Position numbers and translations under genes: made by a program. This document shows positions 10,801-21,500 of a DNA stretch of 64,000 bases, piece after piece. The DNA is taken from NCBI RefSeq assembly GCF_036934945.1, contig NW_027013587.1:124001-188000 (forward strand). Reading direction: 5' to 3'. How positions within the stretch are numbered: position 1 is the stretch's first letter; every line of letters starts with the position of its first letter. Source of the stretch: Oncorhynchus masou masou (Eukaryota; Chordata; Actinopteri; Salmoniformes; Salmonidae). Under the pieces are notes generated by a model, which had not been told where the DNA came from, did no database searches, and saw nothing but the letters and a program-made list of their open reading frames with translations.

Positions 10801-13242
10801 CTGGAGGCAGAACACTGTTCTTTAGTTGAATGGGGTTCTGTTCAACATAGTAAGTGGAGGCAGAACACTGACTGTTCTTTAGTTGACTGGGGTTCTGTTC
10901 AACATAGTAAGTGGAGTTTGAACTCTGTTCTTTAGTTGACTGGGGTTCTGTTCAACATAGTAAGTGGAGGCAGAACACTGTTCTTTAGTTGACTGGGGTT
11001 CTGTTCAACATAGTAAGTGGAGGTAGAACACTGTTCTTTAGTTGACTGGGGTTCTGTTCAACATAGTAAGTGGAGGCAGAACACTGTTCTTTAGTTGACT
11101 GGGGTTCTGTTCAACATAGTAAGTGGAGGTAGTGTTCTTTAGTTGACTGGGATTCTGTTCAACATAGTAAGTGGAGGCAGAACACTGTTCTTTAGTTGAC
11201 TGGGGTTCTGTTCAACATAGTAAGTGGAGGTAGAACACTGTTCTTTAGTTGACTGGGGTTCTGTTCAACATAGTAAGTGGAGGCAGAACACTGTTCTTTA
11301 GTTGACTGGGGTTCTGTTCAACATAGTAAGTGGAGGCAGAACACTGACTGTTCTTTAGTTGACTGGGGTTCTGTTCAACATAGTAAGTGGAGGCAGAAGT
11401 CTGTTCTTTAGTTGACTGGGGTTCTGTTCAACATAGTAAGTGGAGGTAGAACACTGTTCTTTAGTTGACTGGGGTTCTGTTCAACATAGTAAGTGGAGGC
11501 AGAACACTGTTCTTTAGTTGACTGGGGTTCTGTTCAACATAGTAAGTGGAGGCAGAAGACTGTTCTTTAGTTGACTGGGGTTCTGTTCAACATAGTAAGT
11601 GGAGGCAGAACACTGTTCTTTAGTTGACTGGGGTTCTGTTCAACATAGTAAGTGGAGGTAGTGTTCTTTAGTTGACTGGGATTCTGTTCAACATAGTAAG
11701 TGGAGGCAGAAGACTGTTCTTTAGTTGACTGGGGTTCTGTTCAACATAGTAAGTGGAGGTAGTGTTCTTTAGTTGACTGTGGTTCTATTCAACATAGTAA
11801 GTGGGAGGCAGAACACTGTTCTTTAGTTGACTGGGGTTCTGTTCAACATAGTAAGTGGAGGCAGAACACTGTTCTTTAGTTGACTGGGGTTCTGTTCAAC
11901 ATAGTAAGTGGAGGCAGAACACTGACTGTTCTTTAGTTGACTGGGATTCTGTTCAACATAGTAAGTGGAGGTAGAACACTGTTCTTTAGTTGACTGGGGT
12001 TCTGTTCAACATAGTAAGTGGAGGCAGAACACTGTTCTTTAGTTGACTGGGGTTCTGTTCAACATAGTAAGTGGAGGCAGAACACTGTTCTTTAGTTGAC
12101 TGGGGTTCTGTTCAACATAGTAAGTGGAGGTAGAACACTGTTCTTTAGTTGACTGGGGTTCTGTTCAACATAGTAAGTGGAGGCAGAACACTGTTCTTTA
12201 ATTGACTGGGGTTCTGTTCAACATAGTAAGTGGAGGCAGAACACTGTTCTTTAGTTGACTGGGGTTCTGTTCAACATAGTAAGTGGAGGTAGAACACTGT
12301 TCTTTAGTTGACTGGGGTTCTGTTCAACATAGTAAGTGGAGGCAGAACACTGTTCTTTAGTTGACTGGGGTTCTGTTCAACATAGTAAGTGGAGGCAGAC
12401 CACTTGACTGTTCTTTAGTTGACTGGGGTTCTGTTCAACATAGTAAGTGGAGGCAGACCACTGTTCTTTAGTTGACTGGGGTTCTGTTCAACATAGTAAG
12501 TGGAGGCAGAACACTTGACTGTTCTTTAGTTGACTGGGGTTCTGTTCACCCCATCTCCTATGAAGTGCACTACTTGTTGACCAGGGTCCTGGACAAAGTG
12601 GATGCACTTGATAGAGGATAAGGTGCCATTTGGGATACGGACTGTGAATGAATGTCGACTTGCTCGCCTCAATACCGAACCCACTCTGTTATTCACACAG
12701 GAGAGAGCCCAAACTGTGGCTTAGACAGCAGAGCGAGTCCCGCCACATCAGAACATCCTGAACACCAGGAGAGTCACAAAACGAAGACGTCTCACTGCTG
12801 CTCGGTGTGTGGCAGAGAGTGCTACAAGCTCTCGGTACTACAGATCCACATGAGAATCCACACGGGAGAGAAGCCGTACCCCTGCCCCGACTGTGGCAAG
12901 AAGTTCGCTCACCTGGGAGCCATGAGACGACACCTCCTCACACACACGGGAGAGAAGCCCTACTCTTGCCCTGTGTGTGGGAAGAGTTTCACCCAATCCG
13001 GACATCTGAGGGAGCACCAGCAGTCTCACAGTGGAGAGAAGCCTCACCTGTGTCTGGTCTGTGGGAGAGGGTTCTCTAGAGCGTCAGACCTCAGGATCCA
13101 CCACAGAGTTCACACAGGGGAGAGGCCGTACAGCTGTGACTACTGTGGGAAGAGATACGGCCGCTGTCAGAAGCTACGGGCTCACCAACGGACACACCAC
13201 AGTGACAGGACGCACGCTGATACTGGAGAGGAGACGGAGTGA
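1640..13242 (+). CDS. C2H2 zinc-finger gene, copy A (exons 6-9 only)
   Basis: This is the 3' part of a multi-finger DNA-binding protein. Exons: 6 at 1640-1822, 7 at 2777-2841, 8 at 3934-4132, 9 at 12701-13242 (TGA stop). All junctions are GT-AG and their phases match (1, 0, 1), giving one open frame. Exon 6 holds a degenerate finger (CPVC, then H-X3-H) and an acidic tail. Exons 7 and 8 encode a Ser/Pro- and Glu-rich linker. Exon 9 encodes five canonical fingers. Exons 1-5 would lie in or beyond the gap. Every visible exon is intact, the only locus here with no lesion in exons 6-9 apart from B. Intron 8 is about 8.6 kb because of a huge minisatellite. Family membership is clear from motifs; the target and the orthologue name are not. 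Confidence 0.8.
1855..2290. repeat. Intron 6 53-bp minisatellite, copy A
   Basis: About eight units of 53 bp, each with TAGTGCACTACTTTACCCTG and ATACATCCCTAATGGC. The TAGTGCACTACTT core matches a palindromic dispersed element familiar from salmonid genomes, so the array probably grew from one such insertion in intron 6. Some units are shortened by direct joining of two TAGTGCACTAC motifs. Confidence 0.88.
2330..2776 (+). repeat. Intron 6 49-bp minisatellite with repeated acceptor sites, copy A
   Basis: About nine units of 49 bp. Each ends in CCAACCTCTCTCTACAG and starts GAGTCCTGGTAGTCTC. The final unit supplies the real polypyrimidine tract and AG of exon 7, which begins GTGAGAGTCCTG. The first unit starts GAGAGTCCTGTCCATGG, a copy of the exon 7 start. 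The array is therefore an amplified 3' splice site. Confidence 0.9.
2865..3849. repeat. Intron 7 27/29-bp minisatellite, copy A
   Basis: About 36 units containing AAGCTTTCAGGTCTGGAACC. The basic unit is 27 bp; a 29-bp form has an extra TA (CATGTATAAAG). Because 27 is divisible by 3, it reads as an apparent nonapeptide repeat KLSGLEPHV, but the array lies between the exon 7 donor (AAG|GTGGGA) and the exon 8 acceptor and is not needed for the reading frame. Confidence 0.92.
3934..4132 (+). CDS. Exon 8 of copy A: acidic linker
   Basis: The acceptor TTTCATTGTAG and donor CATA|GTAAGT bound 199 bp, phase 0 in and phase 1 out. It encodes a Glu/Asp-rich segment (about 66 residues) containing EEEKEEVKEEDEVGGF and ending WDSVQH. 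Its C-terminal half resembles the end of exon 6. The last bases of the exon and its donor are the founder of the intron 8 array. Confidence 0.85.
4133..12547 (+). repeat. Intron 8 53-bp splice-donor minisatellite, copy A (about 159 units)
   Basis: Each 53-bp unit reads GTAAGTGGAGGCAGAACACT, a GTTCTTTAGTTGACTGGGG middle, then TTCTGTTCAACATA. The end of each unit reproduces the end of exon 8 and the start reproduces its 5' splice site. Variants include 57-bp units with an ACTG duplication, shorter units with GGAGGTAGTGTTC, and units with GGAGTTTGAACTCTG. The array is about 8.4 kb, against 0.9-2.3 kb in the other copies. An unrelated 54-bp insert lies near 7518. Blocks of several hundred bases are repeated inside the array. 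Confidence 0.95.
7518..7571. mobile_element. Teleost dispersed-repeat fragment inside the array
   Basis: One unit is interrupted between TTCTGTT and CAACATAG by about 54 bp containing CATTTAGCAGACGCTCTTAT and CCAGAGCGACTTACA. This motif is widespread in teleost genomes as the end of a short dispersed element; I am not certain of the family name. It occurs once in the window. Confidence 0.7.
12548..12645. mobile_element. Palindromic dispersed element before exon 9, copy A
   Basis: AAGTGCACTACTTGTTGACC faces an imperfect inverted copy, GGACAAAGTGGATGCACTT, and GGTGCCATTTGGGATACGGA follows. This resembles a very common salmonid MITE-like repeat. It lies between the intron 8 array and the exon 9 acceptor in all copies, so it predates the tandem duplication. 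Confidence 0.65.
12701..13242 (+). CDS. Exon 9 of copy A: five C2H2 fingers and stop
   Basis: The acceptor TTATTCACACAG leads into REDUCED linker residues RESPNCGLDS, then five fingers (CSVC, CPDC, CPVC, CLVC, CDYC) with TGEKP-type linkers, each C-X2-C-X12-H-X3-H. The protein ends THADTGEETE before TGA at 13240-13242. Finger 14 has RASDLRI at its recognition helix, with Asp at +3. The open frame extends upstream to an ATG at 12652, so intron retention or an alternative 5' end could also give a five-finger protein; the conserved acceptor and matching phase favour splicing. Confidence 0.88.
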
Positions 13243-14120
13243 ATGACCACGAGGCTTTGAACGCAAGACGTGATGAGCTTAGTATTCCTATTGGTGATGT
13301 TAGCCCGGCTGGACAACAACAATGATACACGTTGATCGTCATCAGACAGGAGAACAATACACTCCATTGGAATAGACATGGTTCTAGAATCCACCTAAAT
13401 GATTCCCAGAGTTCTGATGCAGGACACGGGCTGCTGGGGAGGGGACAGCTGCTGGGTGAAGTTCCCCTGCCTGAATCCTAACCTTAACCATTAGTGGGGA
13501 GATGCAAAACTGACCAGCGTTTCGGGGCAACTTCACCCTACTCTGTTTGGGGGAAAGAATGGGGAGGCTTTATCAGTAAGTGTTGACAGTAGAACTACGG
13601 GTGTTTGTTAGTAGGTTGGACAAACACAACTATTAACCTTATGATGAAGAACGATAGGCTCGGTTAGAACAATTTACAATGGACGTGGTTCTACATTCCA
13701 CTCGAAGAAAGCACCCAGTTCTGATGGAGAGATGAAATAATCAGTGCTGTTCAGTTTGTTATTGAACTTGAACCAGAGAAAGTGAACCCCCAAAAGATGG
13801 CCGCTAGACGGTGTTCTAAATTGGAATTGTGGAACGCTTGTTCTCTGTCCACCACATTCTGTGTGAGGAACCCAGTTGAAATGATTGTTTAAAAAAAAAA
13901 ATAGAATGTTGATGTAATAATTGTGTTCTATATTGGATAACATCCCAAATAATGTTCAATCACAGGACGTTTTGATCCCAGAGAGAGAGAGAGCTGTGGC
14001 TCCGTCATTCAGTTCATTACGCCGCTATAAGATCGTAAACAAAGGTGTGTCATGGTGATTTGAATAAATAGGTGACAAAAACCTACCTAACTGTTTAATC
14101 TATTGAATAAAAAAAAAAAA
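13243..14120 (+). other. 3' flank / probable 3' UTR of copy A
   Basis: Non-coding sequence conserved in all copies. Candidate poly(A) signals AATAAA lie at 14063-14068 and 14106-14111, the second followed by an A-run. No other gene is visible. Confidence 0.55.
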
Positions 14121-14505
14121 AAGTTTCTGTTTTCGGGTACCATTTTATGCCAACTCTTTTCACACTACTGAGCCAAGCTGATGGATATCAAGAATAAGGT
14201 TTTTATTTGCTATGCTTGAAGACGGCCTTGGTAAATGTCGGGCTTTTACATGGCAATGCGGAAAATGTAACAGGGCTATATTGAAGTGTTTACTATGATT
14301 ACAGCAAAGGAACTGTCAGTTTACTCAGTTGAACTGTTGGTGATAATAGTTGCCCTCCAGTGGGTGGAGGACGTACAACTTGTTAGAATTATAGGATGCT
14401 CAGATTCTCCGTCTGTCTTGAATAGTTTATCATCTGATAGGAGAGATCTGCTATTGGAGGTATTCATGTTATTATGGAGAATTGAGAGAATGGGTGTAGT
14501 ATTCT
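14121..14505. other. Spacer without recognisable gene, copy A downstream
   Basis: Unique-looking spacer shared by copies A-D (partly deleted in E). An open frame of about 100 codons starts near 14286. It is conserved only because the copies are recent, and it runs into SINE-derived sequence, so I do not call it a gene. Confidence 0.5.
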
Positions 14506-14541
14506 GGGTTCTGTTCAACACTGTTCTTTTGTTGACTGGGG
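14506..14541 (+). repeat. Ectopic fragment of the intron 8 minisatellite
   Basis: GGGTTCTGTTCAACACTGTT, then CTTTTGTTGACTGGGG, is a shortened unit of the intron 8 53-bp repeat lacking the GTAAGTGG part. It replaces SINE sequence found at this point in copies B, C and E. Copy D has the same fragment at 50034-50069. Confidence 0.75.
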
Positions 14542-14829
14542 TCGCCAAGCTGCGCTTCTTCACACCCGCTCGCTTAAACCGGAAGGAAACACCGTTCAAC
14601 TGATGACCGAAGTCAGCCTGCAGGCGCCCAGCCCGCCACAAAGAGTCTCTAGAGCACGATGAGCCAACTAAAGCCCCCCCATGGCCAAATCCTCCTCTAA
14701 CCTGGACGATACTGGGCCAATTGTGCGCCGCCCTATGGGACTCCCGGTCCGCCCTATGGGACACTACAGCCTGGGATCGAACCCCAGGCTGTAGTGACGC
14801 CGCAACACTGCGATGCAGTGCCTCCCAGT
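14542..14829 (-). mobile_element. Inverted tRNA-derived SINE remnant, copy A downstream
   Basis: On the minus strand, GGTTCGATCCCAGGCTGTAG gives a pol III B box (GGTTCGATCC). CATAGGGCGGCGCACAATTG and ACGGTGTTTCC follow, as in a common salmonid SINE. The tRNA-like 5' end (A box) is missing. It contains a single unit of the 33-bp repeat, near 14612-14645. Confidence 0.7.
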
Positions 14830-15138
14830 ACATTTGGGTGTGTAAGGGAATGTAATTGTTGACCAGTTAGCCAAAAGAGTTTTGAAATTAGATATAATTG
14901 ATATTAATGTTCCACTGGGTAGAGATGAGGCCAAATGTAGGATCAGAGCCATTTTGATGTGTGTCAGAAGAGATGGGACTCTGAGCCCAAGGGCCGGTGT
15001 TTATATGCCCTCAACAGAAAGGTCAGTGGACCAAGGTTCAAAGGTCAGATTAGGAAGGAAGAGGTGGTGATTGCGTTTAGGACATTGTACATTGAACTCA
15101 TCATTACATCTGGTTGGTAGCATGTGAATGGTTTGTGA

Positions 15139-15209
15139 GGTAGGCCGTCATTGTAAATAAGAATTTGTTCTTAACTGACTTGCTTAGTGAAATAAAGTTG
15201 AAATAAAAG
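15139..15209 (+). mobile_element. SINE 3' tail, upstream of copy B
   Basis: TAGGCCGTCATTGTAAATAA, GAATTTGTTCTTAACTGACT and an AATAAAG-rich end match the 3' tail of a common salmonid SINE. It is on the opposite strand to the SINE at 14542-14829, so the two are separate insertions. Confidence 0.7.
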
Positions 15210-15239
15210 CAGGTTGTAAACTCCTTGTATTGCCTGCCT

Positions 15240-15532
15240 TCCCACTCCTATACACTAGGTGGCGCTAATGCACCGGGTAGTTTAGTCATGCAGAAGAATC
15301 ATACCCGGAAGTACGGTGATGCAGTAACGCAGACAGTCGGCTTATTTACCTTTATTCAAAACAGGCTTGCGAGCTAGTTACTGTTAAAATGGCAACATAT
15401 AGGATTTCTGCATGTATTTGCCTTCGTTAAGATGGCTGGTTAGGTTTCAAATCGTTTCACGACCAGTAAATTGTTCAACTGACGTGAGTGACCTCGAGCT
15501 GATGTGAACGCAGAAGAACAACGATCAATAAC
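15240..15532 (+). promoter_or_regulatory. Promoter-like region of copy B
   Basis: The segment directly upstream of the exon 1 ATG is free of minisatellites. ACACTAGGTGGCGCT (15252-15266) fits the CTCF consensus at 14 of 15 positions by eye. ACCCGGAAGT (15303-15312) is an ETS/GABP-type site. AAGATGGCT near 15430 resembles a YY1 core. No TATA box stands out, which fits a broadly active TATA-less promoter. The transcription start is not determinable. Confidence 0.5.
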
Positions 15533-18500
15533 ATGTCGGCAGAATTCACTCTTCCCGGTTCTGACCGACCCATACTGGACGAGGTAAGACACGGGACGGA
15601 CGCATGCCCGTTAGCTAGCCAGCCAAATCTAATAACATTGTCCTAGCCCGAATGCCTCACATGACATGAATGGGCAAGCTTTGTCTCAAATCGGGTTGTG
15701 AACACTCCATTGCTGTAATTGCTAGACGATGCGTGACAGAGTTGGAGTAATAGCACAGACCGGTTATGCCAGGACCGTTTATGCTCAGTCGTCTGAAAAC
15801 TGATTTGACTGTAGTTGTTCATGTTACAAAGTATCAAGCTGGTGTAACAGTATAACTTTAGACCGTCCTCTCGCCCATAACCAGACACCCTCGAAGCGCC
15901 GTTACCCATCGCTCCACAAAGGGCCTCCGCCCCTTGCAGAGGAAGGGGAACCACAGAGCAAGTGACGTCACCGATTGAAACGCTATTTAGCGCGCACCGC
16001 TAACTAAGCTAGCCGTTTCACATCCGTTACACTGGCGGTTTGTTTACTGCAGCTGTTCAGTCAGTCTGTAGTCGCAACTTTGACACCATGCCGCTGGGTG
16101 GGTCTTTTGAGGCAAGGCCAGTCTGATCTGGATGGGTGCAGTCATTTGTTCCTACCAAGCACTAACACAAACACACTGCTCTAGGATCAGTTTAGGCTTA
16201 TTACCTGGACAGGGAGGGTCTGAGGTCAGCATTCCTACTGTTAGATGCTTTGTGAAATACAGGCCCTGATTCTCTGATCAAAGTATTGGACACTCATATG
16301 GGCTACCATAACAAAACACTCGTATAGTCTACAGCAACAAAACACCCGTATGGTCCACGGCAACACAACACCCATATGGTCCACGGCAACACAACACCCG
16401 TATGGTCCACGGCAATAAAACACCCGTATGGTCCACGGCAACAAAACGCCCGTATTGTCCACGGCAACACAACACTCATATGGTCCACGGCAACACAACA
16501 CCCGTATGGTCCACGGCAACAAAACACCTGTATGGTCCACGGCAACACAACACTCGTATGGTCCACGGCAACACAACACTCGTATGGTCCACGGCAACAC
16601 AACACTCGTATGGTCCACGGCAACACAACACTCGTATGGTCCACGGCAACAAAACACCCGTATGGTCCACGGCAACAAAACACCCATGGTCCACGGCAAC
16701 ACAACACTCGTATGGTCCACGGCAACAAAACAATGGTCCATGGCAACAAAACACCCGTATGGTCCACGGCAACAAAACACCCCTATGGTCCATGGCAACA
16801 AAACACCCGTATGGTCCACGGCAACAAAACACCCCTATGGTCCACGGCAACAAAAACACCCCTATGGTCCATGGCAACAAAACACCCATATGGTCCACGG
16901 CAACAAAACACCCCTATGGTCCATGGCAACAAAACACCCGTATGGTCCACGGCAACAAAACACCCGTATGGTCTACAGCAACACAACACTCGTTTGGTCT
17001 ACCTCAACAAAACAATTGTTCCCCTCTCCAGAACTAGTCAAGGCTGCCTTCTGCCCTTCATCCTCTTTTAGGATGATGTTAACAACCAGCCCAGCCCGTC
17101 CCCATCCCACAGCCCCCCTGCGTCAGGAGAACCTGATCAAGAGGACCAAACAGAACCAACCAAAACCTTTTCTCACGGTTGTCTGGACTGTGGGAAAGAG
17201 TTTTCTCGCCCATGTGACCTGGTGAGTTTGATGAGTTTTATTTGCCAGTTAAAAAAAGAAAAAAAAAGACACACACAGTACATGAAACGTGACAGGACAA
17301 CACAAAACAACTAATCAATAACTTATTTCCATTGTGTTCCATAAGGTGAGACACCAGAGAGTACACACAGGGGAGAAGCCCTACCTCTGTCCTGACTGTG
17401 GCAAGAGGTTCGCCCACTCAGGAGGCCTCCGAAAACACGAGAGGATACACTCCGGAGAGAAGCCTCACTCCTGCTCCGTGTGTGAGAAGAGCTTCACCCA
17501 GAAGGGAAGTCTTAGAGTCCACCTACGGACACACACGGGGGAGAGACCTTATTCTTGCTCCGTCTGTGGCAAGAGTTACACCCAAAATGAATTTTTGAAA
17601 GTGCACCAGCGAACACACACGGGAGAGAGGCCCCACTCCTGTTCTGTGTGTGGCAGGGGCTTTGCTCAGATAGGCAACCTGAAGAAACACCAACGGATTC
17701 ACACCGGGGAGAAGCCTTACCAGTGCCCGGAGTGTGGAGCCAGTTTCACCCAGAAGGACAGCCTGAAGATGCATCAGAGGTCATTTATTTCATTCTTGTT
17801 TTCATGTTTTCATTTTGATCTCCCCTGTTGTTTTACCGTAAAGTCCGTTTCCAAGTTTTAAATTGCACTTTGAATTAAAGAACGATTTGATTTTTAGGTC
17901 TCACACGGGAGAGAAACCTTACGTCTGCCTCGAGTGCGGGAAGGGTTTCCGCGACAACGGGCACCTGAAAGTCCACTTGAGAGTGCATACAGGTGAGGTT
18001 GATTTTAACGATCGAAGGACACCAGTGTCTCAAAACCTCTCGAGTTGTCCACAATGTGGTTATTTAAATAAAACCTGAATCTTTATGCAGCTATTGACAG
18101 CTATTGACAGCATACATTACAGCACTGTAATTTGTCTGGGATACAACGTCCAATGAAATGCTTCCAGGTTCCATTTCAACAGCAATAAGAAATAATACGA
18201 ACACGAAGTAAATGGCTCATTATTGTGGAGTGACACGGTCTGTCTTTCCCACCCACCCGTCTGTCCACCCATCCATCAGGGAGAAGCCGTACTCCTGCCC
18301 CGACTGTGGGAGACGGTTCAGCCAGGCAGACATCCTGAAGAGACACCAGATGGTGCACACAGGGGAGAAGCCGTACTCCTGCGCCCTGTGTGGGAGGAGG
18401 TTCGCCCAGCCTGGCACTCTGAAGTGCCACCTCCGGACCCACGCAAGAGAGAACCAGACAGGGGGTGAGTTCAACAGCACTTCCCTTTACAGCCGAAGCG

Positions 18501-21500
18501 TTGCCACAGTAACAATTTCAGTTGGAACGATTTGAATGAACATTCCAGAATGTTACGGCGAAGCTGCAAATAGATCATTTTTCTATGTATTCAAACTGCA
18601 GATGCTAATCTTACTACGTCTAATAGAAAGACTGCATAGCAACATGTAATATTTGTATTATTATTGGTAGTGACAGTTTAGACAGGAAACAGATACTCAT
18701 ATTTACCTCACACTGCCTTCTCGGCCTGTCGGCCACTTCACTGCCTTCTGAGACTGTCGACCACTTCACTGCCTTCTGAGACTGTCGGCCACTTCACTGC
18801 CTTCTCGGCCTGTCGGCCACTTCACTGACTTCTGAGACTGTCGGCCACTTCACTGCCTTCTGAGACTGTCGGCCACTTCACTGCCTTCTGAGACTGTCGG
18901 CCACTTCACTGCCTTCTGAGACTGTCGGCCACTTCACTGCCTTCTGAGACTGTCGACCACTTCACTGCCTTCTGAGACTGTCGGCCACTTCACTGCCTTC
19001 TGAGACTGTCGGCCACTTCACTGCCTTCTGAGACTGTCGACCACTTCACTGCCTTCTCGGCCTGTCGGCCACTTCACTGCCTTCTGAGACTGTCGGCCAC
19101 TTCACTGCCTTCTGAGACTGTCGGCCACTTCACTGCCTTCTGAGACTGTCGACCACTTCACTGCCTTCTGAGACTGTCGGCCACTTCACTGCCTTCTGAG
19201 ACTGTCGGCCACTTCACTGCCTTCTGAGACTGTCGGCCACTTCACTGCCTTCTCGGCCTGTCGGCCACTTCACTGCCTTCTGAGACTGTCGGCCACTTCA
19301 CTGCCTTCTGAGACTGTCGGCCACTTCACTGCCTTCTGAGACTGTCGGCCACTTCACTGCCTTCTCGGCCTGTCGGCCACTTCACTGCCTTCTGAGACTG
19401 TCGGCCACTTCACTGCCTTCTGAGACTGTCGGCCACTTCACTGCCTTCTGAGACTGTCGGCCACTTCACTGCCTGTTGAGACTGTCGGCCACTTCACTGC
19501 CTTCTGAGACTGTCGGCCACTTCACTGCCTTCTGAGACTGTCGGCCACTTCACTGCCTTCTGAGACTGTCGGCCACTTCACTGCCTTCTCGGCCTGTCGG
19601 CCACTTCACTGCCTTCTGAGACTGTCGGCCACTTCACTGCCTTCTCGGACTGTCGGCCACTTCACTGCTGACGTGAAACAAACAGAACGCTGTTGCTAGC
19701 ATTCTAACGTTCACAATCCATTTCCCCAGGGCCTCAATGCTGCCCAGTGTGTGGACAGGACCTCCCTACAGAGCAGGCTCTGAGAAAACACCTACAGGCA
19801 CACATGGGGGAGGACCTCGGTCACAACGGGGGACAGGAAGACGGGGAGGAGGAAGTTGGTGGTCTGATCAATTCTGATGGAGAGGACGTTGGCTGGGACA
19901 CTTCTCATCTTAGTAAGTGGAGGCAGATTATTTGTCCCTATTGGCTCCCTATGTAGTGCACTACTTTACCCTAATATACATCCCTAATGGCCCCCTATTC
20001 CCTACGTAGTGCACTACTTTACCCTGTGATACATCCCTAATGGCAACCTATTCCCTACGTAGTGCACTACTTTACCCTGAGATACATCCCTAATGGCACC
20101 CTGTTCCCTACATAGTGCACTACTTTACCCTGTGATTCATATATAACGGCAACCTATTCCCTACGTAGACCATCCATCCTTCCATCAAATGATAAACATG
20201 AGAGAGTCCTGTCCATGGTCCTGGTAGTCTCATTATAACCCATAATACCAACCTCTCTCTACAGGAGTCCTGGTAGTCTCATTATAACCCATAATACCAA
20301 TCTCTCTCTACAGGAGTCCTGGTAGTCTCATTATAACCCATAATACCAACCTCTCTCTACAGGAGTCCTGGTAGTCTCATTATAACCCATAATACCAACC
20401 TCTCTCTACAGGTGAGAGTCCTGTCCATGGCTCTGGTAGTGAAGGAGGAAGTCCCCCTAAATCACACATCAACAAGGTGGGAGACATTAATGACCAACAT
20501 TTCAGGTCTGGAACCTAATGTAAAGCTTTCAGGTCTGGAACCTCATGTAAAGCTTTCAGGTCTGGAACCTCATGTAAAGCTTTCAGGTCTGGAACCTCAT
20601 GTATAAAGCTTTCAGGTCTGGAACCTCATGTAAAGCTTTCAGGTCTGGAACCTCATGTAAAGCTTTCAGGTCTTGAACCTCATGTAAAGCTTTCAGGTCT
20701 GGAACCTCATGTATAAAGCTTTCAGGTCTGGAACCTCATGTGTAAAGCTTTCAGGTCTGGAACCTCATGTAAAGCTTTCAGGTCTGGAACCTCATGTATA
20801 AAGCCTTCAGGTCTGGAACCTCATGTATAAAGCTTTCAGGTCTGGAACCTCATGTAAAGCTTTCAGGTCTGGAACCTAATGTAAAGCTTTCAGGTCTGGA
20901 ACCTCATGTAAAGCTTTCAGGTCTGGAACCTCATGTAAAGCTTTCAGGTCTGGAACCTCATGTAAAGCTTTCAGGTCTGGAACCTCATGTAATGCTTTCA
21001 GGTCTGGAACCTCATGTAAAGCTTTCAGGTCTGGAACCTCATGTATAAAGCTTTCAGGTCTGGAACCTCATGTATAAAGCTTTCAGGTCTGGAACCTAAT
21101 GTAAAGCTTTCAGGTCTGGAACCTAATGTAAAGCTTTCAGGTCTGGAACCTCATGTAAAGCTTTCAGGTCTGGAACCTCATGTAAAGCTTTCAGGTCTGG
21201 AACCTCATGTAAAGCTTTCAGGTCTGGAACCTCATGTAAAGCTTTCAGGTCTGGAACCTCATGTATAAAGCTTTCAGGTCTGGAACCTCATGTACAGCTT
21301 TCAGGTCTTGAAAGGATGGAACAGAAGTCTTTCTTGTATTGTGTTTATAAATAGAGTTCTGACATGATTAATGATGTTGTTATGTTTTCATTGTAGGATC
21401 CTGGTCACCAATCCAGCACCAAAGCTATAGAGTCCCAGGGTCCCGATCCACGACATGAGGAGGACATCACTCAAACACCTGGGATGAACATTCATATTGT

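Noticed and set aside
12838..13047. Minus-strand and alternate-frame ORFs over the zinc-finger exons
   Set aside because: These are shadows of the high-GC repeated finger-linker sequence and do not match splice structure.
14286..14603. ORF of about 100 codons starting MFTMITAKELSVYSVEL, present downstream of A-D
   Set aside because: It is conserved only because the copies are nearly identical. The 3' part is SINE sequence or ectopic minisatellite and differs between copies, and no domain is recognised.
15370..15440. Earlier ATGs (AAAATGGCAAC and AAGATGGCTGG) as the protein start of copy B
   Set aside because: Both open very short frames ending before exon 1. The ATG at 15533 has A at -3 and an in-frame GT donor leading into exon 2.
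16376..17225. Overlapping 140-265-codon ORFs (MVHGNKTPVWSTATKHPYG type)
   Set aside because: The 26-bp intron 1 minisatellite has no stop in any + frame. The true reading frame passes from exon 1 to exon 2 by splicing around it.
18708..19668. Possible CRISPR-like array of 28-bp repeats
   Set aside because: Repeats abut directly with no unique spacers, and the context is a vertebrate gene intron.
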